Shown here piece after piece: positions 11,636-22,927 of a DNA stretch of 64,000 nt (position 1 is the stretch's first letter; every line of letters begins with the position of its first letter). The DNA comes from Saccharum officinarum. Taxonomy: Eukaryota; Streptophyta; Magnoliopsida; Poales; Poaceae. The DNA lies in assembly GCA_020631735.1 (NCBI GenBank), contig CM036223.1, positions 10,268,191 through 10,332,190 on the forward strand. Direction: 5' to 3'. The translations under genes and the position numbers were made by a program. The notes below the pieces were generated by a model, which saw only the letters and a list, made by a program, of their open reading frames with translations, did no database searches and was not told where the DNA came from.

Positions 11636-11658
11636 GTTTGGCCCTCGGCCCCTTTAGT

Positions 11659-13100
11659 TGTCACACTCAAAATTTTCTATTTTGGGTTGTGCATGAAAAA
11701 CTCTAAATAAAATAAATGATTTCAATATCTAAATAAATTTATTAGATAAGTTAAGTTGCTGCTAATTTAAATATAGAAAATTGTGGTTTTAAAATTTTTC
11801 ATATTAATTAGATAATGTGGTGTTTGTGTGATGCTTGTCTTTGGTGTTGGTGAGTGTTATTATTTTCAAAATACCATAGGACGACGTTTACTTCTCATCA
11901 GAAAACTTTTTGGTATTTTCTGAATTTAAAATTTCAATTTTCGTGAGCTTAATCTTTTTCCTTGATCCCTTCATCAATCTTTTCATGAGCCCAAACCTAT
12001 TTAGTTGAGTTCCTCATCTTTCCAAGAGTCTCTAGGATTTTTCTGATGATTTTTCTGAGCTCCGGGCTATTTTCGCGGCTTAAAAGGTAATTCTAGATTT
12101 TTCTGAAATTATTTTATTCGTGGAATTAAAATAATCCCGAAATTAAGAAAATCCGAAAAGTTTCCAAACCCTACGACTATATATATGACGGTGTAGCCCT
12201 CGACGCCCTAGTTTCAGAAGTACAACTCTTATCGCGAGCCGCCGCTCGTACCTCCCTCCACCCCTCGCCGAAGTTTTTTATCTACAGCTTGCGTTCCGGC
12301 GAACTTCCGACGAAGATTCGGCGAGCTTTTCCGACCACATTTCTCATCTCCGGCGAATTCCGCCTCCAGTCCTAGGTTCATCTCATCATTCTCTACGCCG
12401 TCGCGCCTTCGTTTTCATGAATCCATGTCCGTTTGGTCACGTCTCCATCTTTCCTTCTCTAACTCCGGCGAACCACCATGGCTAACCTTATTTTTCTCCC
12501 TTTTCCAGTCATCTCCGCGAAGCTCTCGGCCAGCGCACCCGCGGGCCCTTCTCGCGCCGCCATCCTGCGCCCCAGGCCCCTCCCCTCCGTGCACGCCTTG
12601 CTGCTCGCGAGCAGCAGCGCTGCTAGCGCCTCGTGCTCGGGCTGCAGGCCCAGCCCCAGCCGTGCGGGCACCGCGGCTGCCGTGGCCAGCACCGTCGCGC
12701 TGCCTAGCTGGCCCGGCCGAGCCCTTCCCCGGTCCCTCCGCGACGTGCAGCAGCAGCAGCAGCACCCACCAGGGTCATCATGTTCACGCCGTGATGGAGA
12801 TGAAAACCAAGGTAGAAGATGACGATAATTACAGTTTTGTCATTGATCGTATTATCTCCGCCGTTTTGTCGTTTTAAGTCCGATTTGAGTCGTTCCAGTC
12901 GCGTTAGATTCGTGTCGTCGTGCTCTATGCAGTAGTGGCATTGTTTATCATGTCATTTAGTTATGAATTTATTGATTGAAATACTAATTTGATTAATAAT
13001 TATTTAATAGCTTTTTAGTTAAAATCAACATAGGGTTGTAATTCCGTTTTCGTTTTTGTTGCCTTGCGACCGTGCGGATGTAGCTTATGTGTCTACATGC
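11659..13100 (+). mobile_element. Partial LTR of an old Ty3/gypsy element related to the intact one at 31981
   Basis: Begins TGTCACACTCAAAATTTTC, comparable to the TGTAACACCC start of the intact gypsy LTR. It has a TATA-like tract (ctatatatatgacgg, about 12177) at about the same depth as the TATA box of that LTR, then a GC-rich transcribed-leader-like block. Beyond that it shares acagttttg.catt, cgttttaa.tccgattt and gcgttagattc.t with 33046-33135. Similarity fades near 13100 and no partner LTR or TSD was found. The CT-rich ORFs inside it (12425-12877) are not genes. Confidence 0.6.
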
Positions 13101-14199
13101 CTATCCTGCTGAAATCCCTTATTTCTTAGCAATAATTTGGATGTTTTTTTTTGTGAAATTGCTAATTGGTGTAGCACCTCAAGTGTGATTCTCTCAACAT
13201 TTGACTTCAGTAGGGTGCTCTCTGATTTGTATCATAGCTGTCTTTAGTGTTTTTCTTAGTGTATGGTAGATGTGCCTTTTTGTATGCTACTTAGGAATAG
13301 TGCTCTATTGTAGTAAAATGTCTTGGGCACTTCTTCGATTCTGCTGGACTATATATAATCCTAAACTCTTGTCATCCCATGTTATGTATCCCAACAAGTG
13401 CTGGTTGTATGTGTTTGTTTTGATTAAGCATGCTTTTAGAGCGTCCACGCGTGGCTGTCGACCATGGTGACCTGCTCGACAATGGCTGTTAATTCCAGTT
13501 GCTACTGTGTTTTGGATGCATGTGCTTCTAGTTATTCATTGTTGCAAGTTCATCTGAATCAATCATGAGTAATCTAATAATCTTTCTTGGTTAATGCGTG
13601 TGTGGGATGTGGTGGCAGACTGGCAGTAGCTAACTAGCATGTTAAATGCTTTCCTCTAAACTAACATTTTATATACTGGATAATTAGCTTGTCGTGTTGC
13701 ATAGAGAACAATTTTTTGTGTTCAGGTTGTCAAAAAAAAACTTTGTGTTCAGCATGTTTCTCTACATTTGGATCACTCATGCTAATGCTATTCTGTCTTA
13801 TCTGGTGCAGATAGCCTACTCGCTTCTACTGCACGGCGCTGTTGTGCTGCACCTATCCTGCAACAGCCCATCGGCCGCTGCGAGCTGACATCTGGTTGGG
13901 GCTGCTACAGTGAAGCATTACAGAAGCGAGCTGATACTTGATAATGCGAATATTTAGAGCTTGTGTGCTGCATGCATCAGTTAGTTGCTGTCATAATGCA
14001 AATTAATGCACCGGCTAATGTATTTATATTTTATAGATATATGTACGTGCTTGGTTGTCAAATTGTGACTTGTGTTTTGGCTGGGCAACATGCCTATTTG
14101 TTTATTTAAATGGCTGGACAGCATTTGTTAAACATAAATTTGGATTTTTTTTTAATATTTATTTTCTGGAATGTGTGTACGAAAATTTGCATGGGCTGG
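13101..14199. other. Unrecognised DNA with a gene-like 3' segment
   Basis: No protein family recognised. At 13798-13888 a pyrimidine-rich stretch and gtgcag acceptor-like site precede an open segment ending TGA (13886-13888; readable YSLLLHGAVVLHLSC). This could be the last exon of a captured gene or chance. The rest is AT-rich. Confidence 0.3.
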
Positions 14200-14603
14200 C
14201 CAAAAAAACTTTCGTGGGCTTATCCTAAGTTGGATGGGTTGGACCAGAATCAATACATCCGATGAAGTGGGCTAGGCCAAAAATGAACTACAACAATGGG
14301 CATAGCCCATTATAAGCCTGTCTACTATGTGGGCTCAAACAGGCTGAATTCAATTTTATTATGGGCTTTAGGTCCAAGAAACCTTTGACATTAAATCAGA
14401 TGTCATAAATGTTTATGACAATTGAAATCAAAGTCATAATGTTACGACTTTAACACCTAAACGTCACAAGTTGTCATTAAAGGCACTCATCTTTTGACAT
14501 TCTATTTTTCGTCAACTTGGTGTCATAAATGACAACCTATGACTTATTTTTCATATTTTATGACCAATGTCAAATGTCAAAACATGACACATTTCTTGTA
14601 GTG
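14200..14603. mobile_element. Orphan CACTA right end (CACTACAAGAAA type)
   Basis: Ends tttcttgtagtg at 14603, the inverted form of the canonical terminus CACTACAAGAAA. It is preceded by many subterminal repeats on both strands such as tgtcataaatg, tgacatt, catttatgaca and tttgacat (14380-14590). The matching left terminus was not found in the window. Confidence 0.65.
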
Positions 14604-15899
14604 TTTATTGGGACATGGAATATTTTTATGAGAACATGGGCTATCTTCATTTTCATCTTTCTTTTTGTTTTTTCAGATGATAGCCTGATGCCTCTTTTTT
14701 TACAACAAAAATTTGAGAGAGATATCAATAAGAACTTAGAGCATTTATATATTTTGAGTGAGAACCTAACAAGCATATTTTTGTATTCGCTCCCATTGTA
14801 GGAGTAGAACATTTTTGAGTGGATCCTAAATGGAAAACATGTTTTTGCGGCCACTCCTAATGTAGGAGTAGTGCCTATTTGGGTGGAGTGCACGTGATCC
14901 TGATTTTAAAAGCATGATAAGTTTCTTATAAGGGTCACAAAGTTTGACAAAACTCAACACATATACATATAGCATAAAGTGTATTGTTTTCCTAATCTAA
15001 AAATATATGCCATTGGTAGGAATTTTAGCTTTGTCATACAGGAACTCATCATGATTAATTTTTCATCTTTCAAAAGAAAATACTCTGAAACTTAGTTTTA
15101 CTTTGGAACAGGATAAATAGCAGCTCAGACCATCTCATCTGTCAACTACCTAGACTTAGATCAAGAATATGCTACTAACGAGTATCAAGTTTAAAGTAAG
15201 TTCTTATATCAAATCAAATCTATCCAATACTCAAGAGAATTTTGGACTGAAAACTAGTCATTTGAAGAGAGGAACTATTCATCATATCCATCAAAAAATT
15301 TCATTGAAGAGAAAAACTCCTTTTTATTTATAAGTGACTAACAGATCTTCTTATTGATAAGCACTCTTAAAAACTTAAAGCAACTCTATTTATTTTATTG
15401 GTACTAAGCAAATCAAAGGCAAATATATTTGCATGATAGTTTGCTTTGATATTTCTTCTACTTTATTGCCAGAAATGCTAAAAGAAATAAAATGAAGTGA
15501 AAAGATACTTACCTGAATAGTTGAAGAAACGCCTGCCCCAAACTACCTTCTTCATGGGGCTTAACAATAAGTTTTTATGATTTTTATTAGTGCCACCACA
15601 ATGAACATTCATATGGGTTGTTACACACCACAAGGTTGCTCATATGGGGCTTAACAATTCACTTGATGCAAACTTAGAATGAAACTAAACTAAGTCAAAG
15701 TTTATTATGCAGAGTTAAAACTTTTTATTTCTCTCTTTTTATATATGCCATGCATACAAGTTTTCTAAATGCAATGCTAAATTTAAACATGCTAAAGTTA
15801 AAGTTATATATCTAAATTAATTATATGATTATGCAAAACTTATATTTATTTTTAGATGCGATGCAGCATGAATGAAAAATGCTAAATAAAATTTTATGC
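14604..15899. other. AT-rich DNA without a gene; possible second CACTA end
   Basis: At 14840-14873 the sequence reads gccactcctaatgtaggagtagtg. Inverted, this starts CACTACTCCTAC and could be another CACTA terminus, with a related subterminal unit gctcccattgtaggagtag at 14788-14807. From 14900 to 15899 I see only AT-rich DNA. The last part may be degraded interior of the minus-strand gypsy relic. Confidence 0.35.
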
Positions 15900-16279
15900 A
15901 ATAAATAAACATGGATACCGAATTACCTTTTGGTGAGGGTTTAGTAGTGTAGGTCTGTTGAACTAGACTCCTTTGCATGTGTTGATTGTTCAGGTGCTTC
16001 GGTTGGAGGCGAAGATTCTTGTGGTGGCGCCTCTAATAGTGGCGCTTCTGATGGTGGTGCCACCTTCTTTTGCTAAACCCGTTTTGATTTTGGGTTCGAT
16101 GCTGATGCAGCGGGTTCATCTTCCTTGATGCATTCCTCCTCATTGCTCTCTTGGGTTTGTTCAATTTCCTTGACCTATTCATCCTCCTTAGGTCGATTTC
16201 TCTTTTTGCGTTGTGTAGGACAAGGCCTTCTATTGGAACAGTTCTTCTTAACCTGTTGATTAGTTTGATAGCCATTGAA

Positions 16280-17266
16280 ATTGCACCTTACCTACCATCT
16301 TGGAAATTGAAACTAGATTTCCATCCTGATCTCACGTAGATGATAGAGTTTGTAGTGTTAAGGAATGGTCTTCCAAGGATGAGGGTGATTTCCTCTTCAT
16401 CTCCCATTTCAAGGATCATGAAGTCAACAGGGACATAATCATCTTGAATCTTCACCAAGATATATTTTGCTATTCCTTCTAGAAATCGAATTGTTTGGTC
16501 CGCCATCTGTGATTGAATATATGTAGGATACAATGGTTCACCAAATATATTATCATATGTTACACCATGGACATGATGTTGACACTTGATCCAAGATCGC
16601 AGAAGGCATTGTAGAAAGTTTGTTGGCTAATCTTGCATGTGATCGTTGGTAAGCCTGGATCTTCTCTCTTGACGTTGAATGGTGGAGCAAGGAGATGGTC
16701 GTAGTTGGATCAAATTGTGTTGATCATGTTAACAAACTCAAGCTTTCTTTTCCCAAATTTAAGCTTTTGTGTTCCTTGTAGCTGATTCTTCTCCTTCTTG
16801 CTTTTGGCTTTCTTGGATGGAGACCGTTCCTGCAAAATTTAGTGGAGTGCCACTTTCTATCCTTAAAAGAAAACTTCTCCATCCTATCTTTCATTTGGAA
16901 ACAGATCCTAGTGCTCTCGGCATGGATTATTGCTTTGGTGGTGTAAAGGAAGGGACGTCCCAAGATGATGGGCGCCCTTAAGTCATGGCTTATATTCAAA
17001 ACTACAAAGTCTACGGGTACATATGTACTTCCAACCCGTACACAGATATCTTCTGTGATTCCTTCTACCTTGCAAATTGACTGGTCTGCAAGCCTCACAA
17101 GCATGGTTGTGTATAATAAATCTCCAAATTGTAAAATGTGATCGTATATTACCTTTGGCATAATGTTGACGCCTGCACCTAAGTCACAGACGGCTTCTTC
17201 AAAATCATGTGGTCCAATCTTGATGGGAATGATAGGGCGTCCAAAATCGCCTCTCTTTTCAGGCAT
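16280..17266 (-). pseudogene. Two successive retropepsin-like aspartic protease modules of the gypsy relic
   Basis: Module A is an open frame at 17266-16724 (180 codons). Its landmarks are PIIPIKIGPHDFEEAVCDLG, GVNIMPKVIYDHI, a LADQSI segment, TYVPVDFVVL and IILGRPFLYTT. Module B (about 16640-16288) repeats the order with its own FCDLGSSVNIMS (about 16610-16575), MADQTIRFLEG, DYVPVDFMIL and LILGRPFLNTTNSIIYV; a stop and frameshift break its front. The catalytic triplet is DLG in both instead of D-S/T-G, as is usual for Athila-type proteases. A single module per element is expected, so this is a duplication or a join of two related elements. Downstream (16275-16033) is a basic, low-complexity tail. 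Confidence 0.7.
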
Positions 17267-17641
17267 GGATTCATCTCTCCAGTTCCCATGACTTGCTTCT
17301 TTTGTAGAAATCTGTTTCTACTATTTCAATGATGTTCATAGTTTTGGGTTCTTCTGGTTGCCCAGGAATCTTACCTTTCTCAGTTGATGGGATAGCTAAT
17401 GTCAGCTAAGCTATTTATGATTCTAGCATTTTATTAAAGCTAAGCTGGTTTTTTATAGCAGACGAAAAGCTGTCCATTTTATTATTTATGTTTTCTAAGA
17501 TCTTATCATTAATAGCAAGCTTTTTAGATATATTCTCATTGATTTAGCGTGTCCTAAGACTAGATCTTTAAAGGATGGCTGATTGTAAGAATTATAATTA
17601 TTACCTTGGTAGTTACCTTAGTAATTACCTTGATAGTTGGA

Positions 17642-18606
17642 TCATGGTTGTTGATTCCATCCTTGTCCTTGTTGTTGTTGAGGACGATAGTTGTTGGAGT
17701 TATTGTTGATGAAGTTCACATCCTCTTGCATCTCGGGATAATTGTTGCCCAAATGTCCAGTGTTTCCACAGACTTCACACGTCATGTGTGAGTCATAGAC
17801 TTGTATAACATCTTGCTTCTCATTGGATTGGTCTTCAAGTCTTTTCATGAGCAAATCCATCTAGCAAACAACATGTCTACTTCTTTGACCGTATACATAC
17901 CTCCGCCATTCTTGCGAGATTGGAGACGTTTCTCCGACCAGCCTTGGTTGGAGACCATCTTCTCTATAAGAGATGTTGCATTAGTGATTGTAAGTGATAA
18001 GAATGACCCTCTAGCGGCAGCATCCATATTCTCACGGGTGCTATTGGTCAACCCGTGATAGAAAGTTTGCATGAGCAACCAGTCCTCCATCCCATGATGA
18101 GGACATTATGAAATATATTCTTGAAAATGCTCCCATGTCTCAGGAATAGCATTATCATGTTGCTGCTAAAAATTGGAAATTCTTCCTCGCAGAGCGTTGG
18201 TTTTTCTCGCAAAAAAGAACTTTGCTAAGAATGTGTTGGAGCACTTCTCCCAGGTTTTGATGTTGTCTTTATTTGTGTAGAACCATTGCTTTGCCTTCAC
18301 CAAGAGTGAAAACGGGAAGAGGCGAAGCAACACGGCATCTCGAGTGACTCCTTTGATAGTGAATGTGCTACAAATCTCCAGAAAATGCTGAAGATGAGCA
18401 CTTGCATCTTCGCATGCATTTCCACAAAATTGGCTAGCTTGCACCATGTTGGTGAGAGTTGGCTTGAGTTCGATGAATTTTCTCCCATGTTCACAGTTGG
18501 TCCAGTACGGATGTTTGCACTGCTTGGTGCAGAGAATTCACAGAGAGTCTTGTTGGCCATGGCTCCTGAAACTAGTGTTGAGCTACCTCCTAATTGGTTT
18601 GATTGA
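17642..18606 (-). pseudogene. gag remnant of the Athila/Tat-like gypsy relic
   Basis: Minus-strand pieces read in order. A start-proximal segment from 18560 begins MANKTLCEFSAPSS. A capsid-like segment at 18447-18166 contains ASAHLQHFLEICSTFTIKGV, LRLFPFSL and KAKQWFYTN. A third at 18090-17845 contains TFYHGLTNSTRENMDAAARG. A nucleocapsid segment at 17860-17642 has a zinc knuckle C-E-V-C-G-N-T-G-H-L-G-N-N-Y, in which the last Cys of CX2CX4HX4C is Tyr. Frameshifts separate the segments, so no complete Gag can be made. Gln/Asn-rich sequence follows the knuckle. Confidence 0.8.
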
Positions 18607-18822
18607 GAATTTGAAGCTTTTTCGGTCTTGCTTTTCTTGCACTTCCTGATGAGAGATTCTGGATTTTTAATGAAATTTGTTGGAAGGTTGAAACTGGACG
18701 TGAACTACCCTGTATAAGATATAAAATAGATAAAAATAAGGGTAAGCCTGCCAGAGCAGCGGTGAATAGTTTTGATACATCTATAAGTATAATTTAATCA
18801 ATTCTTTAATTGCCTTGTGCCC

Positions 18823-18840
18823 TCCCCGGCAACGGTGTCA
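18823..18840 (-). other. Primer binding site of the gypsy relic (tRNA-Asp type)
   Basis: Minus strand TGACACCGTTGCCGGGGA is one or two changes from the TGGCGCCGTTGCCGGGGA site usual in Athila/Tat elements. It starts 8 bases inside the LTR end. Confidence 0.75.
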
Positions 18841-18848
18841 GAAGTGCT

Positions 18849-20159
18849 TGTTGACGGTTGTGAGTGCAAATATAATATTAAGGAATCTACAAGCGCACAT
18901 ACTATCATTGCAGCATTTCACCAGAAGTAATCCAGGTATCGTTACTTATAATTTTACCACTAGAAGGGACGGTTGGCATTAAAGAGATTGGTAACTTATA
19001 CTTACGATGATATCAAATAACTTATTCACTTACTCTAAACAGGGGTAAGCCAAAAGATAGATGTATATGATAAGTATAATGAATTTAATAAGTTTGACAT
19101 TCAGAGAGAAACTCCATTTAGTAGTAATAGCTAGTCTAAGTTAAATACAAGTGAGATTAATTCCTAAGTTGTTCTTAATTACAAGTCATAGCATACTATC
19201 ACTTTATATATTTAATAATAGCAAAAGATTGTCTCTAGTTTCGTGCATAAGGGACATCTTTAAAGAGTAGCATAGCTAAATATACTATCTCCCTCGTGAC
19301 CGGGTCCTACTAATCCTACATATGGGAGGTGGATTACAGAGAACCTCGTAGCTGTCACTCTACTTGGTCTACCACACATTCCGGCATGTAGGGTGCATCC
19401 ACAGGCAAAACATTGTCTAAGCACCAAGCCTACACAAGTTTGGCTACTCAACCAGTTCGAACACTTGATCGAGCGCTCTATGATCCTATGCATAATCATA
19501 TTAACAACTTCGACTATACTAAGCATATAATCAAAATATACTACAAACTTTATAACTAAGAACATGATATAAATAAAGATCAAAGCCATAATATAAGATA
19601 AATGTATTGAGTACAAAGGATATACCAAGCTTCAAGATGGCTAAATCCGGAATCCGAAAAGATGCCCGACTCTACTTTGATCTAACTAGACTAAGCTATG
19701 CAAAAAGCACTAAGTTTGTGGGAGCTCTTCTCTTCTCTGAATGGATCGATTCCTCTCTTGGATTGAATGGAATGATTGCCTCTCTGGAGAGGGTCAAGGG
19801 GTCCTTTTATAGGGGAGATGGAGTAGGGGACAAGTAATTGCCACGTCATTGATCCGTGTCACGACCTCATCTCGTCCCTTGATTCGAACCGACTTGGAAG
19901 CACGGTGGAGATTGATCCTCAAAGGCGGTGGAGACTCCACGCCGAAGGGGAACCTGACAGGTGGCCCCCAAAGGCCGCCGGCCAAGGGGTGGGGCTGGTC
20001 GGCCCCCATGTCAGCATCTCGTGCTGATATTTGGCGGTAAGTCTTGAATAATTGTCTTGAGGCCCTTTTTGGTTGAGTCTGTCGCAGATCATCAAAATTA
20101 CTTATGTCTCATTTTGGCCCGTAGAATGCCTAAATTCACCTGCATGCAAATATTCAACA
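18849..20159 (-). repeat. 5' LTR of the gypsy relic (single copy, about 1.3 kb)
   Basis: On the minus strand it starts TGTTGAATATTTGC (at 20159) and ends CCGTCAACA (at 18849), giving short inverted ends TGTTGA/TCAACA. A TATA box ctataaaagga lies at about 19803-19813 on the minus strand. The PBS follows immediately. The outer boundary is inferred from the end motif, because the partner LTR is missing. Confidence 0.6.
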
Positions 20160-20182
20160 AGACTTGTCGAGTTCGTTAGTTT

Positions 20183-22077
20183 CACTACTACAGAAAGGAT
20201 TTGTAGCAACACCCCTTTTTTTTGTAGGGGCGGCTCTATATTAAGCCACCCCTACAAATGGTGTCCAAACGAGCCGCCCCTACAGCTGCTAGTGTTATGA
20301 GTCGCCCCTACAAATCCAAATTATAGGGGCGGCTCTATATTGAGCCATCCCTATAAATAAACGCCGAATAGTAAAAATAATTAAACACTAAAATTCAAAT
20401 TTTTTCGAGCAACCTCGAATGGAGAAATGATCAAAATAAAGTTGTAGATCTCGAAAAGTTATAGAACTTTGCTGTTTACAACTTTTTTATTTCAAATCAT
20501 TTATTGCATCAAAATGCTGTTAGAAATTAAAATTTTAAATTGTCGAAGAACTCTGATTTCTTTTTTTAATCTCTGGCTAAAACTTGTAACTAGTCTTTCT
20601 CCCTTGTACTAACTTCAAATCTGATGATTTTTTTCTATAATTTTCTAAAATCATACTCTATCAATTTATTGTGTTCTTGCAGCTATTATTTTGGTCAACT
20701 TTTCATGTGATTTTGTTTTATCAACTGAAAATTTGAATTTAAAAAAATGGCAACTTAAAATAATATTTTAAAGCAGTAAATGATTTCAGCTGAAAAAGTC
20801 ATTAACATAAAAGTTGTAGAACTTATCAAGATCTACAACTTTTGTTTTGGGCATTTCTTCATCCAACAAAGTGATAGTAACATTGTTTACAAAATTTACA
20901 TCTCTCTCTTATAGTTTATAAAACCATACGAGAGATATGTAAAATTTATGAACAATGTTATTACCACTTTGTCGGATAAATAAATGATCAAAATAAAAGT
21001 TGTAGATCTTGATGAGTTCTACAACTTTGTTGTTAATGACTTTTTCAGCTGAAATTATTTACTCTTACAAAATGTTGTTTCAAGTTGACATTTTTAAAAA
21101 TTCAAATTTTAAATTGTTCAAACAAAATCACATGAAAAGATGACCAAAATGAAAGTTGTAGATCTCGAAAAGTTATACAACTTTGTAGTTAACAACTTTT
21201 TCATTTGAGATCATTTTGTCAAGGAAAACTACGTTTGAATTTCTCAAATTTGAAATTTGATTTTTTCAAACGACCTCGGATGGAGAAACAACCAAAATAA
21301 AAGTTGTACATCTAGAAAAGTTATAGAACTTTGTAGTTGACAACTTTTTCATTTGAGATCATTTTGTCTAGGAAAACTACGTTTGAATTCTCAAATTTCA
21401 AATTTGAATTTTTCAAACGACATCAGATGGAGAAATCACCAAAATGAAAGTTGTAGATCTCGAAAAGTTATAAAACTTTGTAGTTGATAACTTTTTTATT
21501 TGAAATCATCTTGTCAAAGAATACTACGTTTGAATTTCTCAAATTTGAAATTTAAATTTTGTAAACGACCTTGCATGGAGAAACTACCAAAATGAAAGGT
21601 TGAAAGTTGTAGATCTCGAAAAGTTAGACAACTTTGTAGTTGATAACTTTTTCATTTGAATTCATTTAGGGCCACAAACAATTAATTTAAACTTGGTTTA
21701 GGATAATATGTGGGGAACCGAAGTCCAATATAGACACAAGCGAGTGTGAGGTGCAGTGGCAGAGGTGGGTACACGCGAGGGGAGGTCGCAGCTTCGAATC
21801 TGCGAAGCGCGCGAAAAATACCGCGACTTGCGATTTCGACGGAGCGGGCAGGTGGCTGACCGGTGGGGGCCTCCTCGGGTTAAAAAATTGCTTTTTTTTG
21901 CTATTTTTGGTCTAAAATTGTGATTTTTGCAAAATGTACGAATACGATTTGTAAGGGTGACTGTCCAACCGCCCCTATAAATCAGCGATTTGTAGCAACG
22001 CTTCCGTAGGGGCGGCTAGCAAAACCACCCCTACAAATAGTCTTGAGCCGCCTCTACAAATCATATGCGTAGTAGTG
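20183..22077. mobile_element. Complete non-autonomous CACTA element, 1.9 kb
   Basis: Starts CACTACTACAGAAAGG and ends GCGTAGTAGTG, with TSD TTT at 20180-20182 and 22078-22080. Subterminal repeats aggggcggct and gccgcccctacaaat lie at both ends. There is no transposase. The body (20420-21660) is made of repeated units. A short tRNA-like B-box motif (cttcgaatctgc) occurs near 21793 in a GC-rich block before the right end. Confidence 0.9.
20420..21665. repeat. Internal direct and inverted repeats of the CACTA element
   Basis: Variants of aagttgtagatctcgaaaag, ttatacaactttgtagttga and caactttttcatttgaaatc recur about every 120 bases (near 20440, 21150, 21300, 21445, 21605). Inverted versions (atctacaacttttgttttgg near 20830) lie between them. 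Transcripts could fold into long imperfect hairpins. Confidence 0.8.
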
Positions 22078-22204
22078 TTTAAAGCCTCTAAACCTACAAT
22101 GATGTTTGATTTTAAGGATTTGAGCAGGTAAAATTGTCAGTTTATTTTTGGCGGTAGAGACCGTTAACAAGTACTATGATTAGACAAGGTGTCCACCCGA
22201 AAAA

Positions 22205-22927
22205 AAACCCACTTTGGAAGCTAAGGGTACCGCTGAAAATCAAGATTTTCCTTTGGTACCTAAAAAGGGAGTCAGCCTTACTAAAGACAACTTAGCAAAA
22301 AGGAATTGGCAAAGAAGTATCAAATGTTGTTTTTTATGTTCCGTAGAGATTATCCAACATTTGTTTTTTGATTGCCACTTTGCGAGCTTTGTTTGGAATG
22401 TGGTGCACATCAAGTTTGGCATTCAACCTCCCACTACTTTTTTCTACTATGTTTGGCTCTTGGCCAAATGACGTTCGTCTTAAGCTTAGAAACCAAATTT
22501 TTTAGGGGCTGCGGTGCTCTGTTGGGCTTTATGGTCGAATAGGAATTATGTGGTTTTTAACCAGGTTAAATCTATTACATATTTGCAGGTAATTTTTTCA
22601 GGGCAACATACTGGATCCGACAGTGGTCCTTGCTACATAAGGAGGATGAGCTTCCGTCATTGAAGCATGGCTACGGAAGCTTGGAGACGATGATTATGGT
22701 GGTTTTTGCAAAGTTTGGTTGGTGCTTCCGGAATGGAATTGAAGCTTAGCTGTTAGTTCTTTTCTAGTTGTGAGGAGCCCACCCTAGATTGGTTAAACTC
22801 TGTTGCTCTTTCTCCTGGATGTGAGAGTATGAGACTTATGGCTTTGTTTTGTGGTTAACACTTAGCTGTGTGTATCATCTTCGGATGGAAGACGACGCTG
22901 GAACCTCGTTCCATCATCTAAAAAACT
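22205..22927 (+). mobile_element. 5'-truncated LINE tail with zf-RVT domain
   Basis: The plus-strand frame 22211-22471 reads LWKLRVPLKIKIFLWYLKKG, then DNLAKRNW, CCFLC and IQHLFFDCHFA, the zinc-binding zf-RVT region found after the reverse transcriptase of plant LINEs. Downstream text (YVWLLA, then after frameshifts CWALWSNRN) continues the family pattern. It ends near a short A-tract at 22920-22927. Stops and frameshifts make it inactive, and the TSD was not resolved. Confidence 0.75.

Larger units (their letters stand above)
10141..11658 (+). mobile_element. CACTA element, left end plus a broken Ulp1-like gene; right end not found
   Basis: Begins CACTACTACAGAAAGG, the same 16 bases that open the complete CACTA at 20183. 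Several subterminal copies of tcaccgccgg / accggcggtga follow (10160-10380). A four-exon protease-like gene lies behind them. No transposase sequence and no matching right terminus were seen, so the element is deleted or truncated, perhaps where the old LTR at 11659 begins. Confidence 0.7.
15900..20159 (-). mobile_element. Truncated Athila/Tat-like Ty3/gypsy relic (5' LTR, PBS, gag, protease)
   Basis: Read on the minus strand, the order is LTR (20159-18849), primer binding site, gag with a zinc knuckle, then protease sequence. RT, RNase H, integrase and the second LTR are absent on the left side. Frames are interrupted by stops and frameshifts. The PBS complementarity and the CDLGA/GS-type protease match the Athila/Tat group of plant gypsy elements. 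Confidence 0.75.

Noticed and set aside
12415..12877. Ala/Ser/Pro-rich ORFs on both strands
   Set aside because: GC-rich leader of an old LTR; overlapping frames on both strands and low complexity argue against a gene.
21740..21840. Functional tRNA gene
   Set aside because: Only a T-arm/B-box-like motif is visible; no full cloverleaf or anticodon stem could be drawn.
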